Source of the DNA: Microbacteriaceae bacterium
Lineage (GTDB): Bacteria; Actinomycetota; Actinomycetes; Actinomycetales; Microbacteriaceae
Assembly (NCBI GenBank): GCA_003454135.1
Contig: DMKW01000242.1
Location: 25,959-34,464 of the forward strand
Reading direction: 5' to 3'
Length of the DNA: 8,506 bases
The notes under the pieces were generated by a model that searched no databases, was not told the DNA's origin, and worked only from the letters and a program-made list of their open reading frames with translations. This document shows positions 1-6,350 of this stretch, piece by piece (the first letter of the stretch is position 1; the number at the start of each line of letters is the position of its first letter). Both the position numbers and the translations under genes were made by a program.

Positions 1-581
1 GACGCGTTGATGCTGCGCGTGCTGCCGAACTGGCTGATCTCCACGATTGTCTCGGCCGCGGCGAGCGCCTCGGCGCTGAGCCCGGGACCCTCCTGTCCGA
101 AGAGCAGCACGCATCCGATGGGGAACTCGAAGGTCTCGATGATGACCGAGCCGGGAACGTTGTCGATCGCGATCACCGGGAGTCCCGCATCCGTCGCCCA
201 GCTCGCGAAGTCGGCGACATCGGGGTGGTACCGCACGTGCTGGTAACGGTCGGTGACCATCGCGCCGCGCTTGTTCCAGCGCTTGCGGCCGATGATGTGC
301 ACGGTGTCGGCCGCGAACGCGTTTGCGCTTCTCACGATCGAACCGATGTTCATGTCGTGCTGCCAGTTTTCGATCGCGACGTGGAACGGATGCCGGTGCT
401 GGTCCAGGTCGGCGACGATCGCCTCCATGCGCCAATAGCGGTAGCGGTCGATCACGTTGCGTGAGTCACCCTTGGCCAGCAACTCCGGGTCGTAGACCTC
501 GTCGGTCGGATGCTCGCCCTTCCAGGCACCGACGCCCTGGGTCGTGAGCTCGACGCTCGGGTCTGGGGTCTCTTCTGGCAC
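1..581 (-). CDS. TrmH/SpoU-family RNA 2'-O-methyltransferase, C-terminus cut by window edge
   Basis: Probable S-adenosylmethionine-dependent rRNA or tRNA ribose 2'-O-methyltransferase of the SPOUT fold. The reading frame stays open to the left edge, so the 3' end is missing. Counting from the GTG at 579-581, the three family motifs occur in order: motif 1 NIGSIVRSANAF with the catalytic-type Arg at residue 84, motif 2 LLFGQEGPGLS with Glu at about 164, and motif 3 beginning QFGSTRSINA just before the edge. These motifs form the trefoil-knot SAM site in the family. The N-terminal part (about 70 residues before motif 1) is not a recognised RNA-binding domain. The GTG start is chosen because a TACCCT -10 box lies 7 bases upstream and no good Shine-Dalgarno site is present; the frame is open further upstream, with TTG codons at 663-665 and 672-674, so a longer form is possible. 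The exact RNA target cannot be read from the sequence. Confidence 0.9.
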   Translation of the reverse strand, partial: MPEETPDPSVELTTQGVGAWKGEHPTDEVYDPELLAKGDSRNVIDRYRYWRMEAIVADLDQHRHPFHVAIENWQHDMNIGSIVRSANAFAADTVHIIGRKRWNKRGAMVTDRYQHVRYHPDVADFASWATDAGLPVIAIDNVPGSVIIETFEFPIGCVLLFGQEGPGLSAEALAAAETIVEISQFGSTRSINA

Positions 582-588
582 GCTCTCG

Positions 589-594
589 AGGGTA
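589..594 (-). promoter_or_regulatory. -10 box TACCCT of the TrmH-family gene (leaderless layout)
   Basis: TACCCT on the minus strand ends 7 bases before the GTG start at 581. This puts the expected transcription start on or next to the start codon. I see no good -35 hexamer at 16-18 bases spacing. Supported mainly by the same arrangement before six other genes in the window. Confidence 0.45.
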
Positions 595-709
595 TCGGCG
601 ATCCGCGCCTTCGATCCCCGCGATTGTTCCCCCTTGTCGCGGCGGTGCCCGCTCGAGGGGGCACAATGACGTCAAAGGGGCACGGTTGCGGGCGGCGGCG
701 CGATCGCCG

Positions 710-1633
710 TCAGTGCCCGAGCAACGCCGCGACGATGACAAGCAGGGGAATGGATCCGACGGTCGTGATGAACACGGCGTCCCGGGCGAGGATCTCGCCG
801 CGGGTGTAGCGCTGCGCGTAGTTGAACACGTTTTGGGCCGACGGCAACGACGCAAGGGCCACGACCACGAAGAGTCGCTGGCCCGTGAGGCCGAAGAGGA
901 AGTGCCCGACGGCCCACGCGACGAGCGGCATTGCCGCGAGCTTTAGCGCGCTCGCGAGCAACACGTCCCGTCGTCTGCTGCCGGCCTGCAGGATCTTCTG
1001 GCCGTGCAGCGACATCCCGAACCCGAGCAACACCACGGGGACAGCCGCCCCTCCGAGCAACTGAAACGGTTGAAGCACGGGCGCCGGCAGGTGCACGCGA
1101 GTCACGGCGAGCAGCACGCCGAGCGCCGACCCGATGATGAGCGGGTTGGTGAGCGGCTTGAGCACGACGCTGCGAAACGAGGCCGTGCCCGTCGTCTGGA
1201 TGTCGAGGATCGTGAGCGCGATCGGCGTGAACACCAGCAGCTGCAGAAGCACGACCGGGGCTGAGTACGCGGCGTTCCCGAGCACGTACACCGCGACGGG
1301 AATGCCGATGTTGTTGGCGTTGACGTAACCGGAGGCGAGCGACCCGATCACGACATCCGCTATGGCCCGGTGCCACACGAGCCGAGCCACAACGAAGTAG
1401 GCGGCGAAACACGCCACGGCGGCGATGAGCGAGACGAGCATGAGGGACGAAAACAGCTCGGACACCCGCGCCGACTCGAGCACGGTGAAGAGGAGGCAGG
1501 GCGAAAGTACGAAGAATACGACCCGGTTGAGCACGAAACCGGCGTGCGGCCCGAGGATGCCGAGCCTGCCCACGAGGTAGCCGACCAGGATGATGGACGC
1601 GATGATCGCGAAGCCGATCAGCACTCCCGACAC
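710..1633 (-). CDS. AEC (auxin efflux carrier) family transporter
   Basis: Integral membrane permease of 307 residues, close to the usual family length. Hydrophobicity suggests about ten membrane helices in two five-helix halves (roughly residues 3-22, 33-52, 63-85, 93-118, 124-143, 162-182, 190-208, 224-246, 252-265, 285-305). Family-type motifs are visible: NANNIGIP at 105-112 in the helix 4 region, NPLIIG at 163-168 opening the second half, and ASLPSAQNVF at 261-270. Bacterial members typically export or import small carboxylates such as malate or malonate, but the substrate here cannot be deduced. The start is GTG at 1631-1633, preceded by GGGGGTGAG (1636-1644), a good Shine-Dalgarno match. 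This differs from the leaderless pattern of most neighbours. The gene is divergent from the HAD phosphatase across 72 bases and followed by the TrmH-family gene 128 bases downstream on the same strand. Confidence 0.92.
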   Translation of the reverse strand: MSGVLIGFAIIASIILVGYLVGRLGILGPHAGFVLNRVVFFVLSPCLLFTVLESARVSELFSSLMLVSLIAAVACFAAYFVVARLVWHRAIADVVIGSLASGYVNANNIGIPVAVYVLGNAAYSAPVVLLQLLVFTPIALTILDIQTTGTASFRSVVLKPLTNPLIIGSALGVLLAVTRVHLPAPVLQPFQLLGGAAVPVVLLGFGMSLHGQKILQAGSRRRDVLLASALKLAAMPLVAWAVGHFLFGLTGQRLFVVVALASLPSAQNVFNYAQRYTRGEILARDAVFITTVGSIPLLVIVAALLGH

Positions 1634-1661
1634 CGCTCACCCCCGCAACATTTCCAGCGTA
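1634..1661 (-). promoter_or_regulatory. Promoter -10 box and ribosome binding site of the AEC transporter
   Basis: A TACGCT hexamer at 1656-1661 (minus strand) would start transcription near 1649 and give a leader of about 16 bases. Within it, GGGGGTGAG at 1636-1644 matches the anti-Shine-Dalgarno sequence except for one A-to-G change, with about 6 bases between the G-run and GTG. The -10 call is tentative; the ribosome binding site is the firmer part. Confidence 0.45.
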
Positions 1662-1693
1662 CCGGAGGCAATCCGTTCGAAATCTGCGCTCAC

Positions 1694-1699
1694 TACTAT
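1694..1699 (+). promoter_or_regulatory. -10 box TACTAT of the HAD phosphatase gene (leaderless layout)
   Basis: TACTAT lies exactly 6 bases before the ATG at 1706, so transcription should begin at the A of the start codon. The intervening GGCCCC is not a Shine-Dalgarno site. It shares the 72-base intergenic gap with the divergent AEC promoter. Confidence 0.55.
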
Positions 1700-1705
1700 G
1701 GCCCC

Positions 1706-2506
1706 ATGAGCAATCGCGGCGAAATCGAGTGCTGGCTGACCGACATGGATGGCGTGCTCGTGCACGAAAACCACCCGCTGCCAGGTGCAGCGGCCCTCCT
1801 CCAACAGTGGCGCGACCAGGGCAAGCCCTACCTCGTGCTGACCAACAATTCGATCTTCACGCCCCGGGACCTCAGCGCGAGGCTCAGGGCATCCGGGCTG
1901 GATGTGCCGGAGGAATTTCTCTGGACGTCCGCCCTCGCCACGGCAGACTTTCTCAAGTCGCAGATGCCGGGCGGCTCCGCCTTCGTCATCGGCGAGGCGG
2001 GAATCACGACGGCGCTGCACGAGGCGGGCTTCGTGATGACGGAGAGCGACCCCGATTATGTGGTGGTTGGCGAGACTCGCAACTACTCGTTCGACGCCAT
2101 CACGAAGGCGATCCGTCTCATCGTCAACGGCGCGCGGTTCATCGTGACCAATCCGGACGCGACCGGCCCGAGCGCCGACGGCCCCATGCCGGCGACGGGC
2201 GCGATCGCCGCCCTCATCACGAAGGCCACCGGCAAGGAGCCCTACGTCGTCGGCAAGCCCAACCCCATGATGTTCCGCTCGGCCATGAACAAGATCGGTG
2301 CGCACTCGGAGAACACCGGCATGATCGGCGACCGCATGGACACGGACATCGTCGCGGGCATCGAGGCCGGCCTGCACACGATCCTGGTGCTCACCGGAAT
2401 CAGCGACCAGGCCGAGATCGACAAGTACCCGTTCCGACCGGACGAGATCCTGAACAGCGTCGCCGATCTGCTCGAGCGGGAGCCGATCGAGGTCGACATC
2501 GACTGA
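1706..2506 (+). CDS. HAD-IIA family (NagD-like) phosphatase
   Basis: Cytosolic haloacid-dehalogenase-type phosphohydrolase of 266 residues, the usual NagD size. Motif I is DMDG with nucleophile Asp13 and general acid/base Asp15. Motif II is the LTNNS segment near 45-49, motif III is the Lys184 region in VGKPNP, and motif IV is GDRMDTD with Asp209 and Asp213 for Mg2+ binding. The region between motifs II and III (about 60-175) is the C2 cap typical of subclass IIA, with the conserved-looking VVVGETRNYSFD and FIVTNPD segments. Family members dephosphorylate sugar phosphates or nucleotides; the substrate is not evident. The ATG at 1706 is chosen because Asp13 then sits at the usual distance from the N-terminus and a -10 box stands 6 bases upstream. 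The frame stays open far upstream, but that part overlaps the AEC gene antisense and resembles no protein. Its 3' end converges on the septum-formation-like gene. Confidence 0.93.
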   Translation: MSNRGEIECWLTDMDGVLVHENHPLPGAAALLQQWRDQGKPYLVLTNNSIFTPRDLSARLRASGLDVPEEFLWTSALATADFLKSQMPGGSAFVIGEAGITTALHEAGFVMTESDPDYVVVGETRNYSFDAITKAIRLIVNGARFIVTNPDATGPSADGPMPATGAIAALITKATGKEPYVVGKPNPMMFRSAMNKIGAHSENTGMIGDRMDTDIVAGIEAGLHTILVLTGISDQAEIDKYPFRPDEILNSVADLLEREPIEVDID

Positions 2507-2520
2507 GCTGTGGTTGGCCG

Positions 2521-2579
2521 GGCCGTCGTTGACAGGCCGGTCGTCGAACGGCCGGTCGTTGTTCGGCCGGTGCCGGACT
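2521..2579. repeat. Four imperfect 15-bp tandem repeats with GGCCG/CGGCC hairpins in a convergent gap
   Basis: Successive units start with GGCCG: 2521-2534 (14 bp), 2535-2549 (GGCCGGTCGTCGAAC), 2550-2564 (GGCCGGTCGTTGTTC) and 2565-2579 (GGCCGGTGCCGGACT). Each junction can form a 5-bp GGCCG/CGGCC stem, for example 2535-2539 with 2549-2553. CGAAC (2545-2549) can instead pair with GTTCG (2561-2565). The block fills most of the 87-base gap between two convergent genes, so a bidirectional terminator role is reasonable. There is no T-run, so this is inference. Confidence 0.6.
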
Positions 2580-2593
2580 CGCCGCGCGACCGC

Positions 2594-4228
2594 CTAACCC
2601 GTCGGCGCGGCGAGACTGCCGGTGAGCGGCTCGCCGGATGAGCGGTTCACGAAACAAAAGTAGTCGTGCTGGCCGCGCGCCCATTCCGCCGCCGTCGCGG
2701 CATATGACGCCTGGAACTGGATGTCGCTGAAGGCGCCGGCCACCGCGAGGTTGATGACGCCCGGGGCTGTGCACAGCAGGTTGATTTGGGACTGGAGCGC
2801 GGCGATGCCCGGATAGCCGGATGCGACGCCTCCCGTTGGCTTCGGGGTCGGGGTCGCCGAAGACGACGGAGCGGTAGCGTTCGCCGGGAACGTGCCGCGC
2901 AGGACGAGCTGGGCGGGGTGCGGCGCCGCACAGTCCACGACGGTGAACTTCTCCGCCCACGGCGAGGTAAACGGGTCGAGGCATTCTCCACCGCGCAGCT
3001 GGTCCCACTTGTGTTCGCCGACGGCGGCCGGACCGGCCGCGACGGGTGTCGGGGTGGGCGTCGGTGCCGGCGTCGGGCTCCCCGAGACGGCGACCACGGA
3101 CGCGGGGCCGGCGAGGCCGGGAAGCCTGGTTCCGATCAGGAAGAGCACGACGAGCGCGAGCACCACAACGACTCCGCCCGCCGACCAGAGCAGGATCCGC
3201 TGGTTTCTGGAGATCGGTTCGCCGGCGCCGCGTCGAGGCCTTGTCGGGGCCGCGACCGGCGCCGCTGCCGTTGCCGAAAACGGGACCTCCGTCGCCGCTA
3301 CCTGGCCGGCCACGGGTACTGCCGCCGGTGCGCCCGCCCCCACAAACGAACCGGCGAAGGCCGAAGTCGCCGCGGTCGGGCTGGGCTCAACGAGAGTGGG
3401 CGGCTCGGCCCGGCTCGGCGGCTCGACGAGTGGTGGCGGCTCGACGGCGGACCGGGGAGCCGTGAACGGCAGCGAGATGAGGGGCTCGTCCTCGTACTCT
3501 TTGAACTGGTCGTGACCGAAGAGGGCATCGATGCCCGATCCGCCCGCTTCCGCCGGGTTGCCCGTTCCCAGCAGCTCGGTCGCCGCCTCGCTCGCCGAGA
3601 GCTCGGGCAGAGTCGTCTCCCACGGGAGTGCCACGGTCGGTGGCCCGCCGTGCGAGTGCGGCGCCCCCTCGAGCGCCGAGTCCATGGCGACAGTATCGAG
3701 CGACTCGGCATCGGCGGCCGCCGGTGGCGAAACGGTCGGCCCCGCAGGCGGCACCACGGCGGACGGCGCCGGCGAGTCGAATGGCGACGTCGTCGAGGCA
3801 AACGGCGTGGGTTCGACGGGTTCGGCTGGCGGGAGCGGCGGGGGCGCCAGCGGCGGGAACGTGGATGGCGCGGGCCGCGGCTCGATCGGCGGCGGCGTCA
3901 CGGCCGGGTGGGCCGGCGGCACGACCGACGGGGTGAACGGTTCGGCGGGAGGCCCGACAGGAGGCGCAGCGGGAGGCACAGCCGGCGGTTCGATCGGCGG
4001 TTCGGTCGGAGGCTCTCCGGGCGACGTGCCTTGCGACGATCCCGGGACTGCGCCGGCCGCGCTCGTCGTCGGCGTGAGTCCCCACGAGAAACCGCTGGCC
4101 GGCGGCGGCGCCGGAGACTCGGTCGGCGGCCATGCCGGCTTCTCGGCGGGCTTCTTCGGCCCGGGAAGAGGATTGAGCTTGTCCGAGAACCAGTCGTGCG
4201 GGTCGACGTCGTCTGTGTCGTCGCTCAT
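2594..4228 (-). CDS. Proline-rich single-pass membrane protein with septum-formation-like extracellular domain
   Basis: Predicted 544-residue membrane protein. Residues 1-20 are acidic (MSDDTDDVDPHDWFSDKL), followed by about 300 residues rich in Pro, Ala, Ser and Glu with many EPP/PPA repeats, probably disordered and cytoplasmic. A short ordered-looking motif, LFGHDQFKEYEDEP, lies at about 236-249. Basic residues precede one membrane helix at about 345-367, followed by a Pro-Thr linker. The C-terminal part (about 404-544) has four cysteines (416, 433, 486, 525) in GECLDPF, VVDCAAPHPAQLV, INLLC and YFCFVN contexts. This resembles the actinobacterial 'septum formation' domain (PF13845) with paired disulphides, but I assign it from memory of the pattern. 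It has no signal peptide; the helix acts as anchor. The ATG at 4226-4228 lies one base after the pyrE stop, so it is likely co-transcribed and translationally coupled. The division link is a family name, not shown here. Confidence 0.8.
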   Translation of the reverse strand: MSDDTDDVDPHDWFSDKLNPLPGPKKPAEKPAWPPTESPAPPPASGFSWGLTPTTSAAGAVPGSSQGTSPGEPPTEPPIEPPAVPPAAPPVGPPAEPFTPSVVPPAHPAVTPPPIEPRPAPSTFPPLAPPPLPPAEPVEPTPFASTTSPFDSPAPSAVVPPAGPTVSPPAAADAESLDTVAMDSALEGAPHSHGGPPTVALPWETTLPELSASEAATELLGTGNPAEAGGSGIDALFGHDQFKEYEDEPLISLPFTAPRSAVEPPPLVEPPSRAEPPTLVEPSPTAATSAFAGSFVGAGAPAAVPVAGQVAATEVPFSATAAAPVAAPTRPRRGAGEPISRNQRILLWSAGGVVVVLALVVLFLIGTRLPGLAGPASVVAVSGSPTPAPTPTPTPVAAGPAAVGEHKWDQLRGGECLDPFTSPWAEKFTVVDCAAPHPAQLVLRGTFPANATAPSSSATPTPKPTGGVASGYPGIAALQSQINLLCTAPGVINLAVAGAFSDIQFQASYAATAAEWARGQHDYFCFVNRSSGEPLTGSLAAPTG

Positions 4229-4229
4229 G

Positions 4230-4781
4230 TCACTTGGAGAGTCCGAGATCGGCGAGGCCGATCGCCGCGAGATAGGGATATCCGGCGGCCTCGATGATCT
4301 CACGCGCGCCCGTGTCCCGGTCGACGACCACGGCGACCGCCGCGATCTCGGCGCCGACCTTCTTGAGCGCTTCGATTGCCGCGAGCGGGGAGCCGCCCGT
4401 CGTCGAGGTGTCTTCGAGCACGATCACGCGCTTGCCCTCGAGGTCCGGTCCCTCGACCTGGCGGCCGCGGCCGTGATCCTTCGGCTCCTTGCGCACGACG
4501 AAGGCGTCGTAGGCGAGTCCGCGAGCCGCTCCCTGGTGCAGGATCGCCGCAGCGATCGGGTCGGCGCCCATCGTCATCCCTCCGACGGCGCTCACGTCGA
4601 CGACACCCGCGATGAGGTCGAGCATGACCTGCCCGATGAGCGGGGCGACGCGATGGTCGAGGCTCACGCGCCGCAAGTCGACGTAGTAGGTGGCCTTCTT
4701 GCCGCTCGTGAGCGTGAAGTCCCCGTGGAACACGGCATCCGCCGAGATATGGTCGATGAGTTTCTGGCGCGGGTCAGTCAC
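4230..4781 (-). CDS. pyrE: Orotate phosphoribosyltransferase
   Basis: Cytosolic enzyme joining orotate to PRPP to give OMP and pyrophosphate, the fifth step of de novo UMP synthesis. The 183-residue product is slightly shorter than the Escherichia coli type but typical for actinobacteria. The PRPP-binding motif is VIVLEDTSTTGGS at 119-131. The mobile catalytic loop is RKEPKDHGRGRQVEG at 97-111, with Lys98, Lys101 and His103. DFTLTSGKKATYYVD at 21-35 is the N-terminal orotate-site segment. The GTG at 4779-4781 is preferred: a TAAAGT -10 box lies 7 bases upstream and homologues start near this point. An in-frame ATG at 4827-4829 would add 16 unconserved-looking residues. It heads a two-gene unit with the membrane protein, whose start codon is separated from the pyrE TGA by one base. 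An inverted repeat overlaps the -35 region. Confidence 0.95.
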   Translation of the reverse strand: MTDPRQKLIDHISADAVFHGDFTLTSGKKATYYVDLRRVSLDHRVAPLIGQVMLDLIAGVVDVSAVGGMTMGADPIAAAILHQGAARGLAYDAFVVRKEPKDHGRGRQVEGPDLEGKRVIVLEDTSTTGGSPLAAIEALKKVGAEIAAVAVVVDRDTGAREIIEAAGYPYLAAIGLADLGLSK

Positions 4782-4788
4782 GAACCTC

Positions 4789-4794
4789 ACTTTA
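4789..4794 (-). promoter_or_regulatory. -10 box TAAAGT of pyrE (leaderless layout)
   Basis: TAAAGT on the minus strand ends 7 bases before the GTG at 4781. TTCCCG at 4812-4817 stands 17 bases upstream as a poor -35 candidate. GAGG at 4785-4788 lies only 3 bases from the start, too close for a normal Shine-Dalgarno site. Transcription would run into the membrane protein gene. Confidence 0.5.
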
Positions 4795-4803
4795 GGCCAG
4801 AGG

Positions 4804-4864
4804 GTGCCTCTCGGGAACCGCGCCGGCACGAGCGCACCGACAATCGCCGGCCGCCCCGAGGCAC
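4804..4864. repeat. Inverted repeat upstream of pyrE
   Basis: GTGCCTCTCGGG (4804-4815) and CCCCGAGGCAC (4854-4864) are inverted copies: 7 bp GTGCCTC/GAGGCAC, a 2-base bulge, then GGG/CCC. A GC-rich 38-base loop lies between. It sits between the end of the broken gene and pyrE and covers the pyrE -35 region, so it may end upstream transcription or act as a pyrE control site. The sequence does not distinguish these. Confidence 0.4.
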
Positions 4865-4883
4865 GTCGAGCGAAAGTCCGCGG

Positions 4884-5378
4884 TCAGGACCGGATGGCCG
4901 GAGCCGACAAATGGGGACGGTACCCCATCGCGGTGGCCCATTCGATCCACCCGGGAGGAAGCCAGGTTCCGTCGAGCAGCTGGGGATGTTGGGGGTGGCG
5001 ATTGAGCGCACACAGGGCGAAGATCAGCTCCGAGGTCGCTCGCCATGTGATCAGGCCACGATCGGACCGCCCCTGGAGCACAATACGATTGAAATCGACT
5101 ACCTGCATCAGATCGATGCTGGCCCACCCTCATCGGAAGAGGCCGCCGGTGCCGAAGACGAAGCCGGACGAATGCACGTACGACCCGTCGCCCGCCGTGC
5201 GAAACGCCTCACAACCGATGGGCCCTCCGGCAAGGGCCACTTCGCCCGGCACGAGCGGAAAGAACGTCTCGACCCGATATTCGGGCACCCGTGAATTGAG
5301 AAGGTCGTGCACCATGTGCACGGTGCGCCACAGTGCAAAATCCGCGGACTTCCAAACGCGCTGCTGAGCGTCAGCCAC
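4884..5378 (-). pseudogene. Broken gene of unknown function, interrupted by in-frame TGA
   Basis: One minus-strand frame runs from GTG at 5376-5378 to TGA at 4884-4886 and is interrupted only by a TGA at 5130-5132. The first part is 82 residues, including LVPGEVALAGGP and GDGSYVHSSGFVFGTGGLFR; after the stop come 81 residues, including QVVDFNRIVLQGRSDRG and HPQHPQLLDGTWLPPGWIEW. Codon use is coding-like on both sides. Replacing TGA by TGG (Trp) would give a continuous 164-residue protein ending with a Trp- and Pro-rich tail. From memory, similar actinobacterial hypothetical proteins are longer, with extra residues between the GDGSY block and the LFxWGW block and another few before ELIFAL. If so, internal deletions accompany the nonsense change. 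A TATTCT -10 box 6 bases before the GTG argues this was a real gene. The 82-residue fragment may still be made. Function unknown. Confidence 0.6.
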
Positions 5379-5384
5379 GCGTGA

Positions 5385-5390
5385 AGAATA
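5385..5390 (-). promoter_or_regulatory. -10 box TATTCT of the broken gene (leaderless layout)
   Basis: TATTCT on the minus strand ends 6 bases before the GTG at 5378 and is one of the better -10 matches in the window. It shares the 67-base divergent gap with the exonuclease III promoter. Confidence 0.5.
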
Positions 5391-5432
5391 GCGCCGGGCC
5401 CCGCGCTGACGCTACCGCCCTGCGAGACCAAC

Positions 5433-5438
5433 TACCGT
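5433..5438 (+). promoter_or_regulatory. -10 box TACCGT of the exonuclease III gene (leaderless layout)
   Basis: TACCGT ends 7 bases before the ATG at 5446. GGAG at 5440-5443 is only 2 bases from the ATG, too close to work as a usual Shine-Dalgarno site. Confidence 0.45.
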
Positions 5439-5445
5439 TGGAGTC

Positions 5446-6282
5446 ATGCGTGTAGCAACCTGGAATGTGAACTCGATTCGAACCCGGGTTGCCCGGGTTG
5501 TCGACTGGCTCGGTCGTGAAGACATCGACGTTCTGGCGATGCAGGAGATCAAGTGCAAGGAGAGCCAGTTCCCCTTCGACCAGTTCGCCGAGGCGGGCTA
5601 TGAGGTGGAGCTGCACGGCCTCAACCAGTGGAACGGCGTCGCATTCGCGAGCAGGCTCCCGATGGAGGACGTGATTCGGGGTTTCCCTTCGGCGCCGGGC
5701 TTCGGCACGGCCGGTGACGACGGGGCCCTTCCGCTCGAGGCGCGCGCGATGGGCGTGACGACGAACGGCATTCGGCTGTGGAGCCTCTACGTGCCGAACG
5801 GTCGCGAGCTCGATCATCCGCACTACGCATACAAACTCGACTGGCTGGCCAAGCTCGCCGGCGACACGAAGGCGTGGCTCGCCGACAACCCCGACCAGCC
5901 GCTCGCCCTCATGGGCGACTGGAACATCGCGCCCCTCGACACCGACGTGTGGCCGACCTGGCCCTTCGGCACGAGCACTCACACCTCCGAACCGGAGCGG
6001 GCGGCCTTCGCGGAGTTCGAGAAGCTGGGACTCGTGGATGTCGTGCGCGACCGCGCGCCGAACGGGTTCACCTTCTGGGATTACCAGCAGCTTCGATTCC
6101 CCCGCAACGAAGGCATGCGCATCGACTTCATCCTGGGGTCGAAGCCGTTCGCCGAACTCGTGACGGGCGCGAGCATCCACCGCGAGGAACGCAAGGGCGA
6201 CGCACCGAGCGACCACGTGCCCGTTGTGGCCGAACTCGACCTACCCGTCGAGGGTGACGACGATCGGCCCATGATCTTCTGA
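5446..6282 (+). CDS. xth: Exodeoxyribonuclease III
   Basis: Mg2+-dependent 3'-5' exonuclease and AP endonuclease of base excision repair, belonging to the endonuclease/exonuclease/phosphatase superfamily. The 278-residue length fits the ExoIII family, and all catalytic positions are present: Asn7 in TWNVNSIRTR, Glu34 in MQEIKCKE (metal ligand), Tyr115 in LYVPNGRELDHP, Asp158 and Asn160 in GDWNIAP, Asp227 in MRIDFIL, and the Asp256-His257 pair in SDHVPV. Residues 260-278 form an acidic tail ending RPMIF. The ATG at 5446 places Asn7 at the standard distance from the N-terminus. The gene is divergent from the broken gene, with both -10 boxes in the 67-base gap, and is followed after 68 bases by the GntR regulator, which has its own promoter. 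Nothing looks damaged, so this should be a working repair enzyme. Confidence 0.96.
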   Translation: MRVATWNVNSIRTRVARVVDWLGREDIDVLAMQEIKCKESQFPFDQFAEAGYEVELHGLNQWNGVAFASRLPMEDVIRGFPSAPGFGTAGDDGALPLEARAMGVTTNGIRLWSLYVPNGRELDHPHYAYKLDWLAKLAGDTKAWLADNPDQPLALMGDWNIAPLDTDVWPTWPFGTSTHTSEPERAAFAEFEKLGLVDVVRDRAPNGFTFWDYQQLRFPRNEGMRIDFILGSKPFAELVTGASIHREERKGDAPSDHVPVVAELDLPVEGDDDRPMIF

Positions 6283-6338
6283 GCCGCCCCAATGGCGCGC
6301 GCCCGCCCGTCGCGGCCCGAGTGAACGGGGTACACCGC

Positions 6339-6344
6339 TAAAAT
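6339..6344 (+). promoter_or_regulatory. -10 box TAAAAT of the GntR regulator gene (leaderless layout)
   Basis: TAAAAT ends 6 bases before the GTG at 6351. The intervening CGAGGG directly abuts the start codon and is too close to act as a normal ribosome binding site. No clear -35 hexamer is visible. Confidence 0.5.
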
Positions 6345-6350
6345 CGAGGG

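Noticed and set aside
696..709. CGGCG-CGAT-CGCCG as terminator of the AEC transporter gene
   Set aside because: The arms are 5 bp, lie next to the stop codon and have no T-run; such short matches are common in GC-rich DNA.
1370..1705. 112-codon N-terminal extension of the HAD phosphatase frame
   Set aside because: It lies antisense inside the AEC transporter and is a charged, Glu/His/Arg-rich shadow. The ATG at 1706 has a -10 box 6 bases upstream and gives the normal NagD length.
2786..4297. Second long plus-strand open frame (503 codons) over the same region
   Set aside because: The translation is almost pure Arg/Gly-rich sequence without domains, opposite a clearly real coding frame.
5130..5132. 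TGA read as selenocysteine in the broken gene
   Set aside because: There is no visible SECIS-like hairpin right after the TGA, no selenoprotein motif nearby, and a TGG-to-TGA change explains it more simply.
3531..5294. Long plus-strand open frame (587 codons) opposite the membrane protein and pyrE
   Set aside because: It is Gly/Arg-rich low-complexity antisense of the proline-rich and pyrE frames, crosses several real gene borders and has no family motif. Such frames are expected in high-GC DNA.
5371..6216. 281-codon minus-strand frame opposite xth
   Set aside because: It overlaps a complete exonuclease III with all catalytic residues and resembles no protein; it is an antisense shadow.
6283..6350. 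Terminator after xth
   Set aside because: Only the short palindrome GGCGCGCGCC (6294-6303) is present, with no loop of useful size and no T-run.
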